Of a DNA stretch of 50,039 nt, positions 16,501 to 24,611 are shown one piece after another. Under the pieces are notes generated by a model, which saw nothing but the letters and a program-made list of their open reading frames with translations, did no database searches and was not told where the DNA came from. Numbering within the stretch: position 1 is the stretch's first letter; each line of letters opens with the position of its first letter. The translations under genes were made by a program, and so were the position numbers. Origin of the DNA: Hyphomicrobiales bacterium. GTDB taxonomy: Bacteria; Pseudomonadota; Alphaproteobacteria; Rhizobiales; Rhizobiaceae. Where the stretch lies: the NCBI GenBank assembly GCA_900470965.1, contig UCCS01000023.1, positions 9,419-59,457 on the forward strand, read 5' to 3'.

Positions 16501-17496
16501 TTATGTCGCAGCGCCCTTGTTCTTTAAACCATCCACTTCATCGATGATGCGGCCCTTTGCTGCATCGTGGAGATCCGCCGTCACCGAGAGTGCTTTGTCG
16601 AACACAGCGGAAGCTGCATCCTTGCCGTATTCGAGTGCGTCTTCCGCTTCCGAAGCAGCCTTGGCCCTGACCGCGTCGGCTGCCTCGCCAAGGATCTCAT
16701 CCTCCTGTTCTGAGTGCGGAAGTGCTGCCCCGATCGCCGCTCCGACTGCGAAGGCGAGAGCGCCACCAACCAGCGGCTGGTCACGGAAATGCGACAGAAT
16801 AGCTTCATTCAACCGGTTCGACTGATTCATGAGGGTCGTTCCGGTCGAGCCGGCAGCGCTGGAAACGGATCCCGCGGCCTCGCCGATCTTCTGAGTCGCG
16901 CCGCCGACCGCACCCTTGACACTGTCCCAAGTGTCGGATGCCCACCCCAGCGAAGCATCGAGAGCAGCGCCCGCTTCATCGCTGATGGAAGAGATGCGCT
17001 GGCCGGCCGCGTCCGAAAAGCCGCGATAGGCTTTGCCGGTTGAATCAAGGAAATCGCCGGCCCGACGTCCCGTCTCATCGGTAAGAGCCTTGAAGCGTTC
17101 GCCAGCCTCGTCCGTAAAGTGGCTGTAACGAAGACCGCCGATGTCTTCTGGCGGGCCAACGCGTTTGATTGTCCCCCGCGCGGGATAGAACGGAAGAACC
17201 TCCCGGTCGTCCGGCGCCGGCAAGCCTTGAGACCCGGAGGCGCCCTGTTTAGCCACCAGCCACGCAAGGCTCACGCCCATTAACGCTACCGGCAGTGGGT
17301 TGGCCTTCACGGCTCTTCCAAGGTTGGTCAAATAATCAGCGCCGCCACTTCCCTTGGCATAGGCAAGGACCTCATCAACGAGCTGCCCGGGGGACATCCG
17401 TTCCTGGATAGCATCGATCCGCGCTTCGATCCTCTGGCGATCGTCGTCGATCTCGCGCTGTAAATCGGCGGAGGATTTTTCAGAAGATTGCGTCAT
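16501..17496 (-). CDS. DUF3618 domain membrane-associated protein
   Basis: 331 residues from ATG 17496, which overlaps the upstream stop (TGATG). The N-terminal DLQREIDDDRQRIEARIDAIQERMSPGQLVDEVL is the DUF3618 signature, followed by a membrane segment (PLPVALMGVSLAWLVA). The middle 130 residues are amphipathic and repeat-like (FTDEAGERFKALTDETGRRAGDFLDSTG). A second hydrophobic segment (GGALAFAVGAAIGAALP) and a charged tail follow. The organisation recalls YqjD/ElaB-type membrane-anchored stress proteins. Third gene of the NDI/holin-like/DUF3618 operon. Confidence 0.85.
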   Translation of the reverse strand: MTQSSEKSSADLQREIDDDRQRIEARIDAIQERMSPGQLVDEVLAYAKGSGGADYLTNLGRAVKANPLPVALMGVSLAWLVAKQGASGSQGLPAPDDREVLPFYPARGTIKRVGPPEDIGGLRYSHFTDEAGERFKALTDETGRRAGDFLDSTGKAYRGFSDAAGQRISSISDEAGAALDASLGWASDTWDSVKGAVGGATQKIGEAAGSVSSAAGSTGTTLMNQSNRLNEAILSHFRDQPLVGGALAFAVGAAIGAALPHSEQEDEILGEAADAVRAKAASEAEDALEYGKDAASAVFDKALSVTADLHDAAKGRIIDEVDGLKNKGAAT

Positions 17497-17912
17497 CACA
17501 TTTTCTCCTTGACAACGTCCACATCACGGCGAAGCGACGCGGTCGTTCGATTAAGTTTGAATCGCGTACCCCGCAAGGCAGCAATTCCTCTCGACACAAG
17601 CGCCCAGGCAATGGCGGCAATGACGACACCGACAATCACGGCTGCTAGCGCCTGCGCGCTGGTTTCGCTCATGCCGTTCTGCACAAGCGCGGCCGCAAGT
17701 CCGCCGACCAAGGCGCTGAGGAGCACGCCGACGGCGCCGATCGCGAGCACGACACCAATTAAAAGAACCTCCACGCCGCTCAGGGCGCTACTGAGTTTTT
17801 CCGAAGCCTCAGTCTTGGCGAGATCGATTTCCTTGCGTAGCAGCCCTGTAACGTCCGCGAGAAGCCCACCGACCAATTCAGCCAAAGGTGTGTTGTCTCC
17901 TAGCTTAGCCAT
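17496..17912 (-). CDS. Phage-holin-like (DUF1469, YqjE-type) membrane protein
   Basis: 138 residues from ATG 17912 with GGAGG 7 bases upstream; it overlaps the preceding gene by eight bases. The N-terminus PLAELVGGLLADVTGLLRKEIDLAKTEASEKL is the conserved amphipathic helix of the DUF1469/Phage_holin_3_6 family. Two hairpin membrane segments follow, then a basic tail (RGTRFKLNRTTASLRRDV). Such proteins accompany YqjD/DUF3618 proteins in stress operons; no lytic function is implied. Confidence 0.85.
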   Translation of the reverse strand: MAKLGDNTPLAELVGGLLADVTGLLRKEIDLAKTEASEKLSSALSGVEVLLIGVVLAIGAVGVLLSALVGGLAAALVQNGMSETSAQALAAVIVGVVIAAIAWALVSRGIAALRGTRFKLNRTTASLRRDVDVVKEKM

Positions 17913-18474
17913 TGTTCGTTCCTCCGGTGCGATCGGACGAATCCTGTGCATGTGATGTCCCGTCAGGCGACCCCTGTGAGGGGCGTGACGCCGGGCGTTT
18001 TGCCGAGGCGGTTAGGAACCGGCTTGCTACCAGACCGGCCAGTGCCGCGGCACCGAGAAAAGCGACAGGCTGACGACGGCCGAATGCCTCCGCCATGCCG
18101 GCGATTTCGCCGAGATCGCGCCCCTCCATATCCTTTGCAATTGCCTGAATGTCGTGACCTATGCGTCGGGCAAGTCTGCCCACGTCCCGCTGGTCACCGG
18201 CTTCCAGTTCGCTGCCGACCTTTTCGAGGGCAGTAGCCACACCGCCGACCTGGCGTGCCGCGAAATTCTTTTGCTCGGCAGCTTTGTCCTGGACCTTGGT
18301 CATAACAGTTGCAGCACTTGCCTCGACGGCATCCGCAGCCTGTGTGAGGTCGCCTGAAACCCTGTCCTTGAGATCGCTGAGCGTGGGGGCCGGGTGTGCG
18401 GACGGTGAAGCATCATTGCTCCTTGACGACAAGCCGGATGGACTGAATGGTCCCGGGCGGAATTCTTCGGGCAT
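17905..18474 (-). CDS. Nutrient-deprivation-induced (NDI)-type protein
   Basis: 189 residues from ATG 18474 with GGAGG 5 bases upstream; a longer frame to 18765 lacks support. A disordered Pro/Ser-rich N-terminus leads into a long amphipathic helix (VEASAATVMTKVQDKAAEQKNFAARQVGGVATALEKVGSEL). The conserved GRLARRIGHDIQAIAKDMEGRDLGEIAGMAEAFGRRQP comes next, then a C-terminal membrane segment (AFLGAAALAGLVASRFL). This matches proteins called nutrient-deprivation-induced in rhizobia. First gene of a three-gene operon behind an EcfG-type promoter. Confidence 0.8.
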   Translation of the reverse strand: MPEEFRPGPFSPSGLSSRSNDASPSAHPAPTLSDLKDRVSGDLTQAADAVEASAATVMTKVQDKAAEQKNFAARQVGGVATALEKVGSELEAGDQRDVGRLARRIGHDIQAIAKDMEGRDLGEIAGMAEAFGRRQPVAFLGAAALAGLVASRFLTASAKRPASRPSQGSPDGTSHAQDSSDRTGGTNNG

Positions 18475-18516
18475 CTCTGCCTCCCTGAGGTTGACGAATC
18501 TGTTCAGATGCCTCCC

Positions 18517-18541
18517 AACTTCGCTGCAGCGGGTTTGTTCC
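18517..18541 (-). promoter_or_regulatory. EcfG-type promoter (GGAAC-N16-AGTT)
   Basis: GGAAC at 18537-18541 and AGTT at 18517-18520 on the minus strand, 43 bases before the NDI-type gene. Confidence 0.65.
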
Positions 18542-18927
18542 TGGGACAACCGGTCCTGTTGCGGCAGAAACTTGCTAGGACATGTTCCCCAGGTTCGCCC
18601 TTGACTAAAGCAATCGTTTTTCCGGTTCCTGGCCGGGTCCCTTGTTACCTGCGGCCGAACGGCCACGCTTCGGAAGCCACAATGCGAAGATGGCCGAGAG
18701 AGCTGCTGATGACAGAAAGCGTACAAGCGCTGGATCGGACCCCTAAGGGGGGGGTGGTGGAACACGATTGTGATCTCAGCCCATCCGGATAGTCACCACC
18801 AGGAATTTGGTCGACTGGTTTAATTTCGCTAGTGAGTTGTCGCGGCCTTTGCGAGATGATTTATCCCATCGGGGATTTGATCGAGCGCAAAATGAGCGCT
18901 TACTTGGCGGACCAGAGAGACACGGCT
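18542..18927. other. Intergenic region, nothing recognised
   Basis: About 385 bases between the NDI-operon promoter and the end of the DUF72 gene. Short frames on both strands have no recognisable protein content. Confidence 0.4.
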
Positions 18928-19788
18928 TCAGACCGGCCAACCGGGCCGTCGAGCAAGAATTTGACAAAGCGACTTAGCGTTCTTGGTCGCATTTGCGTCT
19001 CTGTCATTGTTGAAATACGCCCATACGCGCTTGGCTCCACTCCTTCTTATACGATCAGCCCAATGTTCCAGCTCGTCGTCGCTGTAGTCGTGACGATACC
19101 ATTGTGACGTGCCATGGAAGCGCACGTATATGTCGTCTGTCGTTTTGATGAGATCATCGGGAAGACGTGGTCCACTGGTCGAACAGAAGGTAATTCCTGC
19201 TGCTTTGAATTTCTCGAAAACGTCATCTTCCCACCAACTCTTATGACGAAATTCGACGACATTTCGACGGCTCGGATCAAGCTGGCACAAGATCAGGTCT
19301 AAAGTCCGGGGCGAGTAGCGGACGCTCGGGGGTAGCTGAAACAGGAAGCATCCCATGCGATTTCCCAGCAAATCTGCAATATAGTAGAAATCCTGGATCA
19401 GCCCCTCGGTACCTTCGAAGCGCTTGATATGGGTTATCAGTTCACAGACCTTGACAGTGTAAATGAATTCTTCCTCGGCTTGGCGAAGCCAGGTCTTTAC
19501 CGAGGCGACCGTTGGCCAAGAATAAAACGGGGCGTTTAGTTCGACGGTTTGAAATTGCGTTTGATAAAAAGAAAACCATTTGTTCCGCGGTAGATCCCTG
19601 GCGTAGAAGCGACCGTTCCAGTGCCAATAGTACCACCCAGAACAACCGACATGGACGCTGGCATCACGCGGGATATCGGCGAGCCTTGGCTGTTGCTGTT
19701 CCAATCTGGCATCGTGCATCTTGGAAGCACGTACTTCGTTTGCAGCGCGCTGCAATTGGCGCCGTTCGGCCCGCCGGGCTTTGCGCAT
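18928..19788 (-). CDS. DUF72 family protein
   Basis: 286 residues from ATG 19788; a longer frame exists, but its extra 68 residues are low-complexity and unlikely. The DUF72 hallmarks are clear: HVGCSGWYYWHWNGRFY near residue 45, then FQTVELNAPFYSWP, FLFQLPPSVRYSP, NVVEFRHKSWW and a C-terminal VWAYFNNDRDANATKNA. The fold is a TIM barrel related to endonuclease IV-like enzymes, but no biochemical function is firmly established. The N-terminal 40 residues are a basic extension (RKARRAERRQLQRAA). No EcfG-type promoter was found in front of it. Confidence 0.9.
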   Translation of the reverse strand: MRKARRAERRQLQRAANEVRASKMHDARLEQQQPRLADIPRDASVHVGCSGWYYWHWNGRFYARDLPRNKWFSFYQTQFQTVELNAPFYSWPTVASVKTWLRQAEEEFIYTVKVCELITHIKRFEGTEGLIQDFYYIADLLGNRMGCFLFQLPPSVRYSPRTLDLILCQLDPSRRNVVEFRHKSWWEDDVFEKFKAAGITFCSTSGPRLPDDLIKTTDDIYVRFHGTSQWYRHDYSDDELEHWADRIRRSGAKRVWAYFNNDRDANATKNAKSLCQILARRPGWPV

Positions 19789-20026
19789 AGCAAGTTCTTC
19801 TGTGGTTTTGACCGGCAAATGACACCTGCAGATTAAGATGCTAGGCCAACGGAATCTTGACAGCTGCGAGGAACGTCGATGGGAGCGCTCTTGATTGCCT
19901 CGGGACGTCTTCCCCCTGTCCCTCGACGACCCCCCCGTGGCGACGCGGCTCGGATTGATCACGGCCCCATGAAAGTATGCGCAGTCGTTCAAATGGAGAC
20001 GACGCGCTCGCCAGAAGTGGTCGACT

Positions 20027-20383
20027 TCACCGAACCTTCTCTGTCCCGCTGGGAGTGGTAATCATCGTGGGGCCACCGCCGTTACCTGTCGGTGTGGGGT
20101 CACGGTCAGTCGCTTCCGGCGGCCTGCTTGCACCGCTTGCCGGATCGTTATCGAACGCTGTCGGACTGGAAGGTTGTGCGTTGATAGGATCCGGTTTCGT
20201 CGACGCCGTAGCCTGCGGATCTTTATCGATGCTTTCACCCCAGAATTCCGAAGCTCCCCAGGCGACCGCAGCAAGCACCAGCCCGCTTAAGAGTACCAGT
20301 AGGACCGGCCTGCCACGGCTTCCCTGTCTCGCCTCGGTCGCGCTTTCCGTTACCTGCTCCGTGCGATTATTCAAGCGTACCAT
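20027..20383 (-). CDS. Small single-pass membrane protein with disordered Pro-rich tail (118 aa)
   Basis: 118 residues from ATG 20383, with GGAG about 9 bases upstream. A basic N-terminus is followed by one membrane helix (PVLLVLLSGLVLAAVAWGA, residues about 26-44) and a 70-residue acidic, Pro/Ser/Thr-rich periplasmic tail. No domain recognised. The EcfG-type promoter 33 bases upstream makes it a likely stress-regulon envelope protein. Confidence 0.65.
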   Translation of the reverse strand: MVRLNNRTEQVTESATEARQGSRGRPVLLVLLSGLVLAAVAWGASEFWGESIDKDPQATASTKPDPINAQPSSPTAFDNDPASGASRPPEATDRDPTPTGNGGGPTMITTPSGTEKVR

Positions 20384-20415
20384 CGTGTCAACTCCATCCA
20401 ATCTGATGTGTGACC

Positions 20416-20440
20416 AACTTTCGTCAAGCCTACATGTTCC
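20416..20440 (-). promoter_or_regulatory. EcfG-type promoter (GGAAC-N16-AGTT)
   Basis: GGAAC at 20436-20440 and AGTT at 20416-20419 on the minus strand, 33 bases before the ATG at 20383. Confidence 0.65.
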
Positions 20441-20885
20441 GTCCGCGTGGTCCGTCGCCTCTGCTCCTGTTCCAGACGCATTTTCGCTGCGGGCGGTTAT
20501 GAAGTTTCGGCGAACTCCCCAATGTCTTGAGCTTAATCCTCGGCAAGCCCAGCTCGTGTCTCGTCCACCGCAAGACGGCACTCTGTCCTCGGCATGCCGG
20601 AAAGGATGGCCGCTCGCAGCCGACGGCGTGGTTGTTTTGGCGGTCGCAGCCGGGGCGATCTGATGCGTCGCCATCCTTGGGCCGCTCTCAGAATGGTTCC
20701 TGCTGTCGAAAAGATTCGGCAAATTCATCGGTTCTGCTGGTGATGCAGCATTTTCACAAACGAGACATCCACGTATTTCAGGGGCGGTCGACGTCCTATC
20801 GGTTCAAGCGGCGTCGGCAACCACAGACCGGTACCGAGATAGCGACACAGACGAGTTGATGGGCCTGACCCGGGGTCAGAATTCA
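20441..20885. other. Intergenic region, nothing recognised
   Basis: About 445 bases with only unconvincing short frames on either strand. Confidence 0.4.
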
Positions 20886-21296
20886 CTACTTTGATGGTTC
20901 TAAATTCTCGACCTTCTCGTCCGCCATGACTTCGACGCACTCGGCCTTTTCCGCTAGTCGCTCGCTCATCTCGCGCAGCTGGCGCTCGTCGAGCTTTTCG
21001 ATGCCGACGAACTTATTCTGGGCTTGAGAGGTAAGAATGAGTTCGTCGAGCTTGGCTTGAAGCGCCCTGCCGTCGCGGTTCTGGGAGTTCTGCAGGACGA
21101 AGACCATAAGGAAGGTGATGATCGTTGTGCCGGTGTTTATGACAAGCTGCCAAGTCTCGGAGTAGTCGAAGAATGGCCCCGACGCTCCCCATATGATCAC
21201 GAGCGCGACCGCGGAGGCGAAGGCCACAGGTCGCCCGGACCAGTCGGCGATCGTGGTGGCGAATTTCGAAAAGAAGTTGGACGTCGCATTTTTCAT
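20886..21296 (-). CDS. Low-affinity iron permease-family protein
   Basis: 136 residues. FFSKFATTIADWSGRPVAFASAVALVIIWGASGPFFDYSETWQLVINTGTTIITFLMVFVLQNSQNRD is the core of the low-affinity iron permease family (PF04120), with two or three membrane helices. ALQAKLDELI and a coiled C-terminal helix follow (QLREMSERLAEKAE). Despite the family name, an iron-transport role is not established for bacterial members. A perfect -35/-10 EcfG pair with 17-base spacing lies 31 bases upstream. Confidence 0.88.
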   Translation of the reverse strand: MKNATSNFFSKFATTIADWSGRPVAFASAVALVIIWGASGPFFDYSETWQLVINTGTTIITFLMVFVLQNSQNRDGRALQAKLDELILTSQAQNKFVGIEKLDERQLREMSERLAEKAECVEVMADEKVENLEPSK

Positions 21297-21326
21297 GATG
21301 ATGACCTATCCTTCCCGGCTCATTGG

Positions 21327-21352
21327 AACGCAAACACTTGGCACGAGGTTCC
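21327..21352 (-). promoter_or_regulatory. EcfG-type promoter (GGAAC-N17-CGTT)
   Basis: GGAAC at 21348-21352 and CGTT at 21327-21330 on the minus strand, 31 bases before the iron-permease-like ATG. Confidence 0.75.
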
Positions 21353-22169
21353 TTGCCACGGACTTAGGTCTGATGGTCGTACTCGGTCCGGAGAGCGGCG
21401 GCTTATCGCAGAAACCAGAACATAATCCTGACCCACTCGAAATTCCTCCTCCTGACTGATGACATTTTGGACGGCAGTTCCTTTAAAAGAGGGGCTCCTG
21501 TCAGTGCACTGAAGCCGAGCTTAGGGCATTCACCCCTGTCGCCCCCACAGACCGACATAGTTTCCGATCAGCATCGTGGCGATATCGTCGGCGCTACGAT
21601 ATCCGTTATTGAACAGGTCAGTGGCGGCGCTAAAAGAATGGGGTGGAGGCACACCCGTCAGTGGGCACTTCATAGAACGCGAACCACTATTGCGCGACTT
21701 GAGGCAAGTAATCAGGGCCTTGCATAGCGATTTCCTCCGCATGCGAGATAGCGTAGATGCTTCGGGTCAAGAACGCCCGCTCTATCCAATGCCGCTGCCA
21801 TCGAGTGATTTGGTTTGCTCAGACTGAGCCTGAGATCGAGCAGCGAGATCCGGCAACCCGAAAATTGCGGAATTGTCCACCAACCCTATACGCTCTTTCC
21901 TCCGCGCTTGAGTGCGCCGTTTCCATCGCACGAAGTCGCAATCACGAGTTACACGAGAATGCCGGCTCCAGGCGGCCAGCTATTTAAGATTTCGATCTTG
22001 CCGATGGTCGAACCGCACTTGATTCTATCGCCGCGCTTCATTTCGCGCGCTCGACACGAGGCGCCTGAAGTTTTCGAGATGCGACTAATACGAGCGCCGG
22101 AACGCGCTATCGCCCCACGCGTCGCAATGAAGAGGCGAGCTCGTCCTCTGATAATCGCGCAAATTTTTG
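21353..22169. other. Gene-poor region, possibly decayed
   Basis: About 800 bases without a gene I can support. A minus-strand ATG near 21726 has a good GGAGG site but stops after 12 codons, and a 70-residue minus-strand frame (21530-21742) lacks family resemblance. A 74-residue GTG frame (21949-22173) overlaps the BA14K stop. These may be remnants of small genes. Confidence 0.4.
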
Positions 22170-22784
22170 TCACTTCCTCCGCGGGTCCCCCAGGTTTCCA
22201 GCCGACGCAATTTCTGCGGCGGAACGAATCTCGCAGTCGCGCCGCTGACCCTCGTATGGCTGATAAGTATTGTCCTGCTCCCTATAAGACTGATAGTGGG
22301 CGGCACACCACGCGGCCTTGGAATTTCCACCGCGGGCTTCTGAGACCACAGTCACATCCGCCTCAGTCGGCTGTGGCGTAGTATATGGCGATATGCAAGT
22401 GCGGATCTGTCCGCTGTAGGTGCGGTAGTTGTTGGTCGCGCGATCGAATGAGCGATAGCGCCCCGCGCACCAGTTCAGATGCGCCGCCGATAAAACCGGG
22501 AGTTTGCCAGCCGTCGCCTCGGGATTGCGGTTCGGCTTGCGGGTGGCAAGCACTACTTTCGGTGCATCGGTGACATAGCTCGAATAGGCGGGTGGTAGAC
22601 GCTGGTAGTCCTGCTTGCTGCGATCGATGCGAACCGGGTTTGTGGTCCAGAGGTCCGGGGCCGACAGCCGACCGAACGAGTGGCCCTCAGAGTGGGCCAT
22701 GACGATAGAGGCGACTGAGGCGGCGCTGATGCAGGCGCCGAGGGAGCTCACGATACCGAATGCCAGCGTTGCAATGGCCTTCAT
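22170..22784 (-). CDS. BA14K family secreted protein with two repeats
   Basis: 204 residues with an N-terminal signal peptide or membrane anchor. Two BA14K motifs are present: WCAGRYRSFDRATNNYRTYSG followed by Cys (residues about 105-130) and WCAAHYQSYREQDNTYQPYEG followed by Cys (about 160-185). BA14K proteins are restricted to Rhizobiales and were first described as a Brucella immunoreactive, lectin-like protein. Most members carry one motif, so two is notable. The gene follows a frameshifted microprotein and probably shares its perfect EcfG promoter at 22996-23020. Confidence 0.88.
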   Translation of the reverse strand: MKAIATLAFGIVSSLGACISAASVASIVMAHSEGHSFGRLSAPDLWTTNPVRIDRSKQDYQRLPPAYSSYVTDAPKVVLATRKPNRNPEATAGKLPVLSAAHLNWCAGRYRSFDRATNNYRTYSGQIRTCISPYTTPQPTEADVTVVSEARGGNSKAAWCAAHYQSYREQDNTYQPYEGQRRDCEIRSAAEIASAGNLGDPRRK

Positions 22785-22838
22785 GTCAAGGTCCTGTTTT
22801 TCTTGAGGAGGCGGGGGCTTCGGGCATGCCCCCGTCCG

Positions 22839-22951
22839 TCACTTGAAGATCTGGATGACTTTTCTGGATGAGCGCTCGACGATCGCCCGCCCGCCGGGCA
22901 CCAGCGGATGGCGTTGGCCGGGTCGTGCCGGATCGTAACCTTGCGAGGCAT
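22839..22951 (-). pseudogene. DUF1236-like microprotein with one-base frameshift
   Basis: From ATG 22951, preceded by AAGGAAG, the frame begins MPRKV. After about five codons the meaningful reading is in another frame: YDPARPGQRHPLVPGG, then RAIVERSSRKVIQIFK and a stop at 22839-22841. That ending matches the DUF1236 protein at 10698 (IVEPSSRKVIQVI). A single lost base in the GTTAC stretch near 22935 would explain the break; the restored product would have 37 residues. The unshifted ATG frame gives 56 unrelated residues ending on the BA14K start. Either a recent mutation or a sequencing error is possible. Confidence 0.6.
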
Positions 22952-22995
22952 TTGGTCTTCCTTCTCAATCGAACGAGCATCTCAGCCGCCGGGAC

Positions 22996-23020
22996 AACGG
23001 ACAAATTCACAGCGCGTTCC
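22996..23020 (-). promoter_or_regulatory. EcfG-type promoter, perfect (GGAAC-N16-CGTT)
   Basis: GGAAC at 23016-23020 and CGTT at 22996-22999 on the minus strand, 45 bases before the microprotein ATG. Probably also drives BA14K. Confidence 0.8.
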
Positions 23021-23069
23021 ATTGGGTAGGACCTTGGTCGGACATGCCCCGGACCAAGGTTGTAGCCGG

Positions 23070-23094
23070 GGAACAATCGCCATCGACCTTCATT
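23070..23094 (+). promoter_or_regulatory. EcfG-type promoter variant (GGAAC-N16-CATT)
   Basis: GGAAC at 23070-23074 and CATT at 23091-23094, 51 bases before the ATG at 23145. Divergent from the site at 22996. Confidence 0.45.
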
Positions 23095-23144
23095 TGCGAG
23101 ACAGTCGCCGCCCCGCAGTTACAAACATTTGGAGAAATTACACG

Positions 23145-23333
23145 ATGGAATCCGCGCGCATCGCATTCGCGTTAAGAACGGCCGTGACGGCGCTCGCCCA
23201 GTCGTTCAAGGACGGTCTGCACAGAGGCTCGGCAGAGGTGGCGCAACTCCGAGCAGTGAAGCCTCGCGCAGTTCACCAGCGCCGTCGAAAACCGGCGCGA
23301 GCCCTGCCGACTCCTCACAGGAGAACCCCTTGA
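23145..23333 (+). CDS. Small basic hypothetical protein (62 aa)
   Basis: 62 residues. The first 25 are a plausible amphipathic helix (ESARIAFALRTAVTALAQSF); the rest is Arg-rich. GGAG lies about 10 bases upstream, and an EcfG-type CATT promoter lies 51 bases upstream. These are the only reasons to accept it; no family is recognised, and overlapping frames are also open. Confidence 0.35.
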   Translation: MESARIAFALRTAVTALAQSFKDGLHRGSAEVAQLRAVKPRAVHQRRRKPARALPTPHRRTP

Positions 23334-23440
23334 AAGACGGGCAGCGTTCGCGGCAGATTAAGAAGAGTGGGTGGCGGCTGCAGCCGTCCCTGCTGAAGCG
23401 ACAGGCCGGCGTCGCGAGCCATTAGAACGATGCGTGGGCA

Positions 23441-23566
23441 CTACCTTACCTGCGCAAACCGATAGGGCTCCGGAATGTCGCGCCCTTCAAATGCTGGTAG
23501 CGCGTAGGTCGCCGCAATGGCGAGCAGGACAACGGCAAGCGAGGTCGAAATCAATGCGATCTTCAT
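23441..23566 (-). CDS. Single-pass membrane or secreted microprotein (41 aa)
   Basis: 41 residues. An N-terminal hydrophobic helix (IALISTSLAVVLLAIAATYA) is followed by a short tail (LPAFEGRDIPEPYRFAQV). A strong AAGGAGG site lies 6 bases before the ATG, and an EcfG-type promoter 29 bases upstream, so expression is well supported despite the size. It could be a signal peptide with a short secreted peptide or a membrane microprotein. Function unknown. Confidence 0.65.
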   Translation of the reverse strand: MKIALISTSLAVVLLAIAATYALPAFEGRDIPEPYRFAQVR

Positions 23567-23594
23567 CTGATGCCTCCTTAATTCCCAAAAACAC

Positions 23595-23619
23595 AACCTG
23601 CTAGGCGACGGATGGTTCC
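23595..23619 (-). promoter_or_regulatory. EcfG-type promoter (GGAAC-N16-GGTT)
   Basis: GGAAC at 23615-23619 and GGTT at 23595-23598 on the minus strand, 29 bases before the 41-residue gene. Confidence 0.6.
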
Positions 23620-23972
23620 GCGACCCGTTTGTCTGCGCGGCAAGGAAATCTCAGATCGAGTCGCGAGTGACCCAAAGGAACGCTGCTTTCAGTAACGTCT
23701 GAAAGAGCAATATTTGTATTGCCCTGAGCGTCGGATGAAGCGCAAATGCGATATCGCATTTACCGGGGCCTCCTCCTTTTGGGCCCCGTGGTCAGAATTT
23801 CGGGCCGATCGAGCCACACCGCATAGCGATTGATTGTAGTTGGAGGTTCCTCCGAAACTCCTGCGTGGGCATGAAAGCAGACGGGTCCGTTCCAACCCAA
23901 CATTCACTGTTCCAATTATTGAACACCGTCTCCTGAACGCTACCGAGAGTGGGACTTTGTAGGCGTGTTCGG
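23620..23972. other. Intergenic region, nothing recognised
   Basis: About 350 bases between two minus-strand microprotein genes. No supported gene, hairpin terminator or promoter seen. Confidence 0.4.
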
Positions 23973-24134
23973 CTATAAAAGAAACCAAATGCCGACGAGG
24001 ATCAGGAACCCGGCCAGCAAAGCAACCGCCCATGCGGATTTGGCAACCCCTCCTTTGGGTGGGGGATTGTGCTGTCCTTCGTAGGGCGTGCTCGGATCGG
24101 TGGAACCGTAGGAATCGCTGCCATCATCTGCCAT
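23973..24134 (-). CDS. C-terminally anchored membrane microprotein (53 aa)
   Basis: 53 residues from ATG 24134, preceded by GGAGAGGG. The first 30 residues are polar and disordered (DSYGSTDPSTPYEGQHNPPPKGG). The last 20 form a membrane helix ending IWFLL, i.e. a tail-anchored topology. An EcfG-type promoter lies 26 bases upstream. No family recognised; a stress-induced inner-membrane microprotein is the likely description. Confidence 0.65.
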   Translation of the reverse strand: MADDGSDSYGSTDPSTPYEGQHNPPPKGGVAKSAWAVALLAGFLILVGIWFLL

Positions 24135-24159
24135 TGGACCCTCTCCACTATGCAGATCC

Positions 24160-24184
24160 AACCTCAATTGCGGATACTTGTTCC
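24160..24184 (-). promoter_or_regulatory. EcfG-type promoter (GGAAC-N16-GGTT)
   Basis: GGAAC at 24180-24184 and GGTT at 24160-24163 on the minus strand, 26 bases before the ATG at 24134. Confidence 0.6.
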
Positions 24185-24611
24185 AGCTTCCTGTGAAGCA
24201 ATTCTCAAGGTCTGCGTCATCCTACAGTCGCTACTGCGCATCAAATCGCCGTCCAGCCCGACCGTCGCTTGTTGCCGCATGGATAAGACGTCAGCTCTCT
24301 TGCCGGGCTACTTCTGTTTGCCGCATCGTCAAAGCAAGATCATGCAGTCGGCCTACTTGGCAAGCGTTCCCCGAACTTGATCGACACGCATTTCTGGACA
24401 GCGAGCGCCCATCGGCGATAAAGGACGCCACTATGATCCTGCTGGAGGGTGCCGGTCAGACGGCCGGGAAGGGCATAGAATTAGCGCGAGCCAAGCGCTG
24501 TAAGCGATCTGATGTGGAGGGTGTCGCGTCCAACGGTAAGCTAAGCCTTTCGAACGCACACGGGTCGCCATCGAGCCTGCCCTTGGCCGAACTCTTGTAC
24601 AGAGACTTCGA
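24185..24611. other. Intergenic region, nothing recognised
   Basis: About 425 bases with no supported gene on either strand. Confidence 0.4.

Noticed and set aside
21325..21350. Plus-strand GGAAC-N17-GGTT overlapping the iron-permease promoter
   Set aside because: No supported plus-strand gene follows; probably a by-product of the minus-strand site.
21530..21742. 70-residue minus-strand frame, with an alternative ATG near 21726 that has a strong GGAGG
   Set aside because: The alternative stops after 12 codons, and the longer frame has no ribosome site; possibly a decayed gene, but too uncertain.
21949..22173. 74-residue minus-strand frame with a GTG overlapping the BA14K stop
   Set aside because: The GGAGG is only two bases from the GTG, and the sequence has no recognisable pattern.
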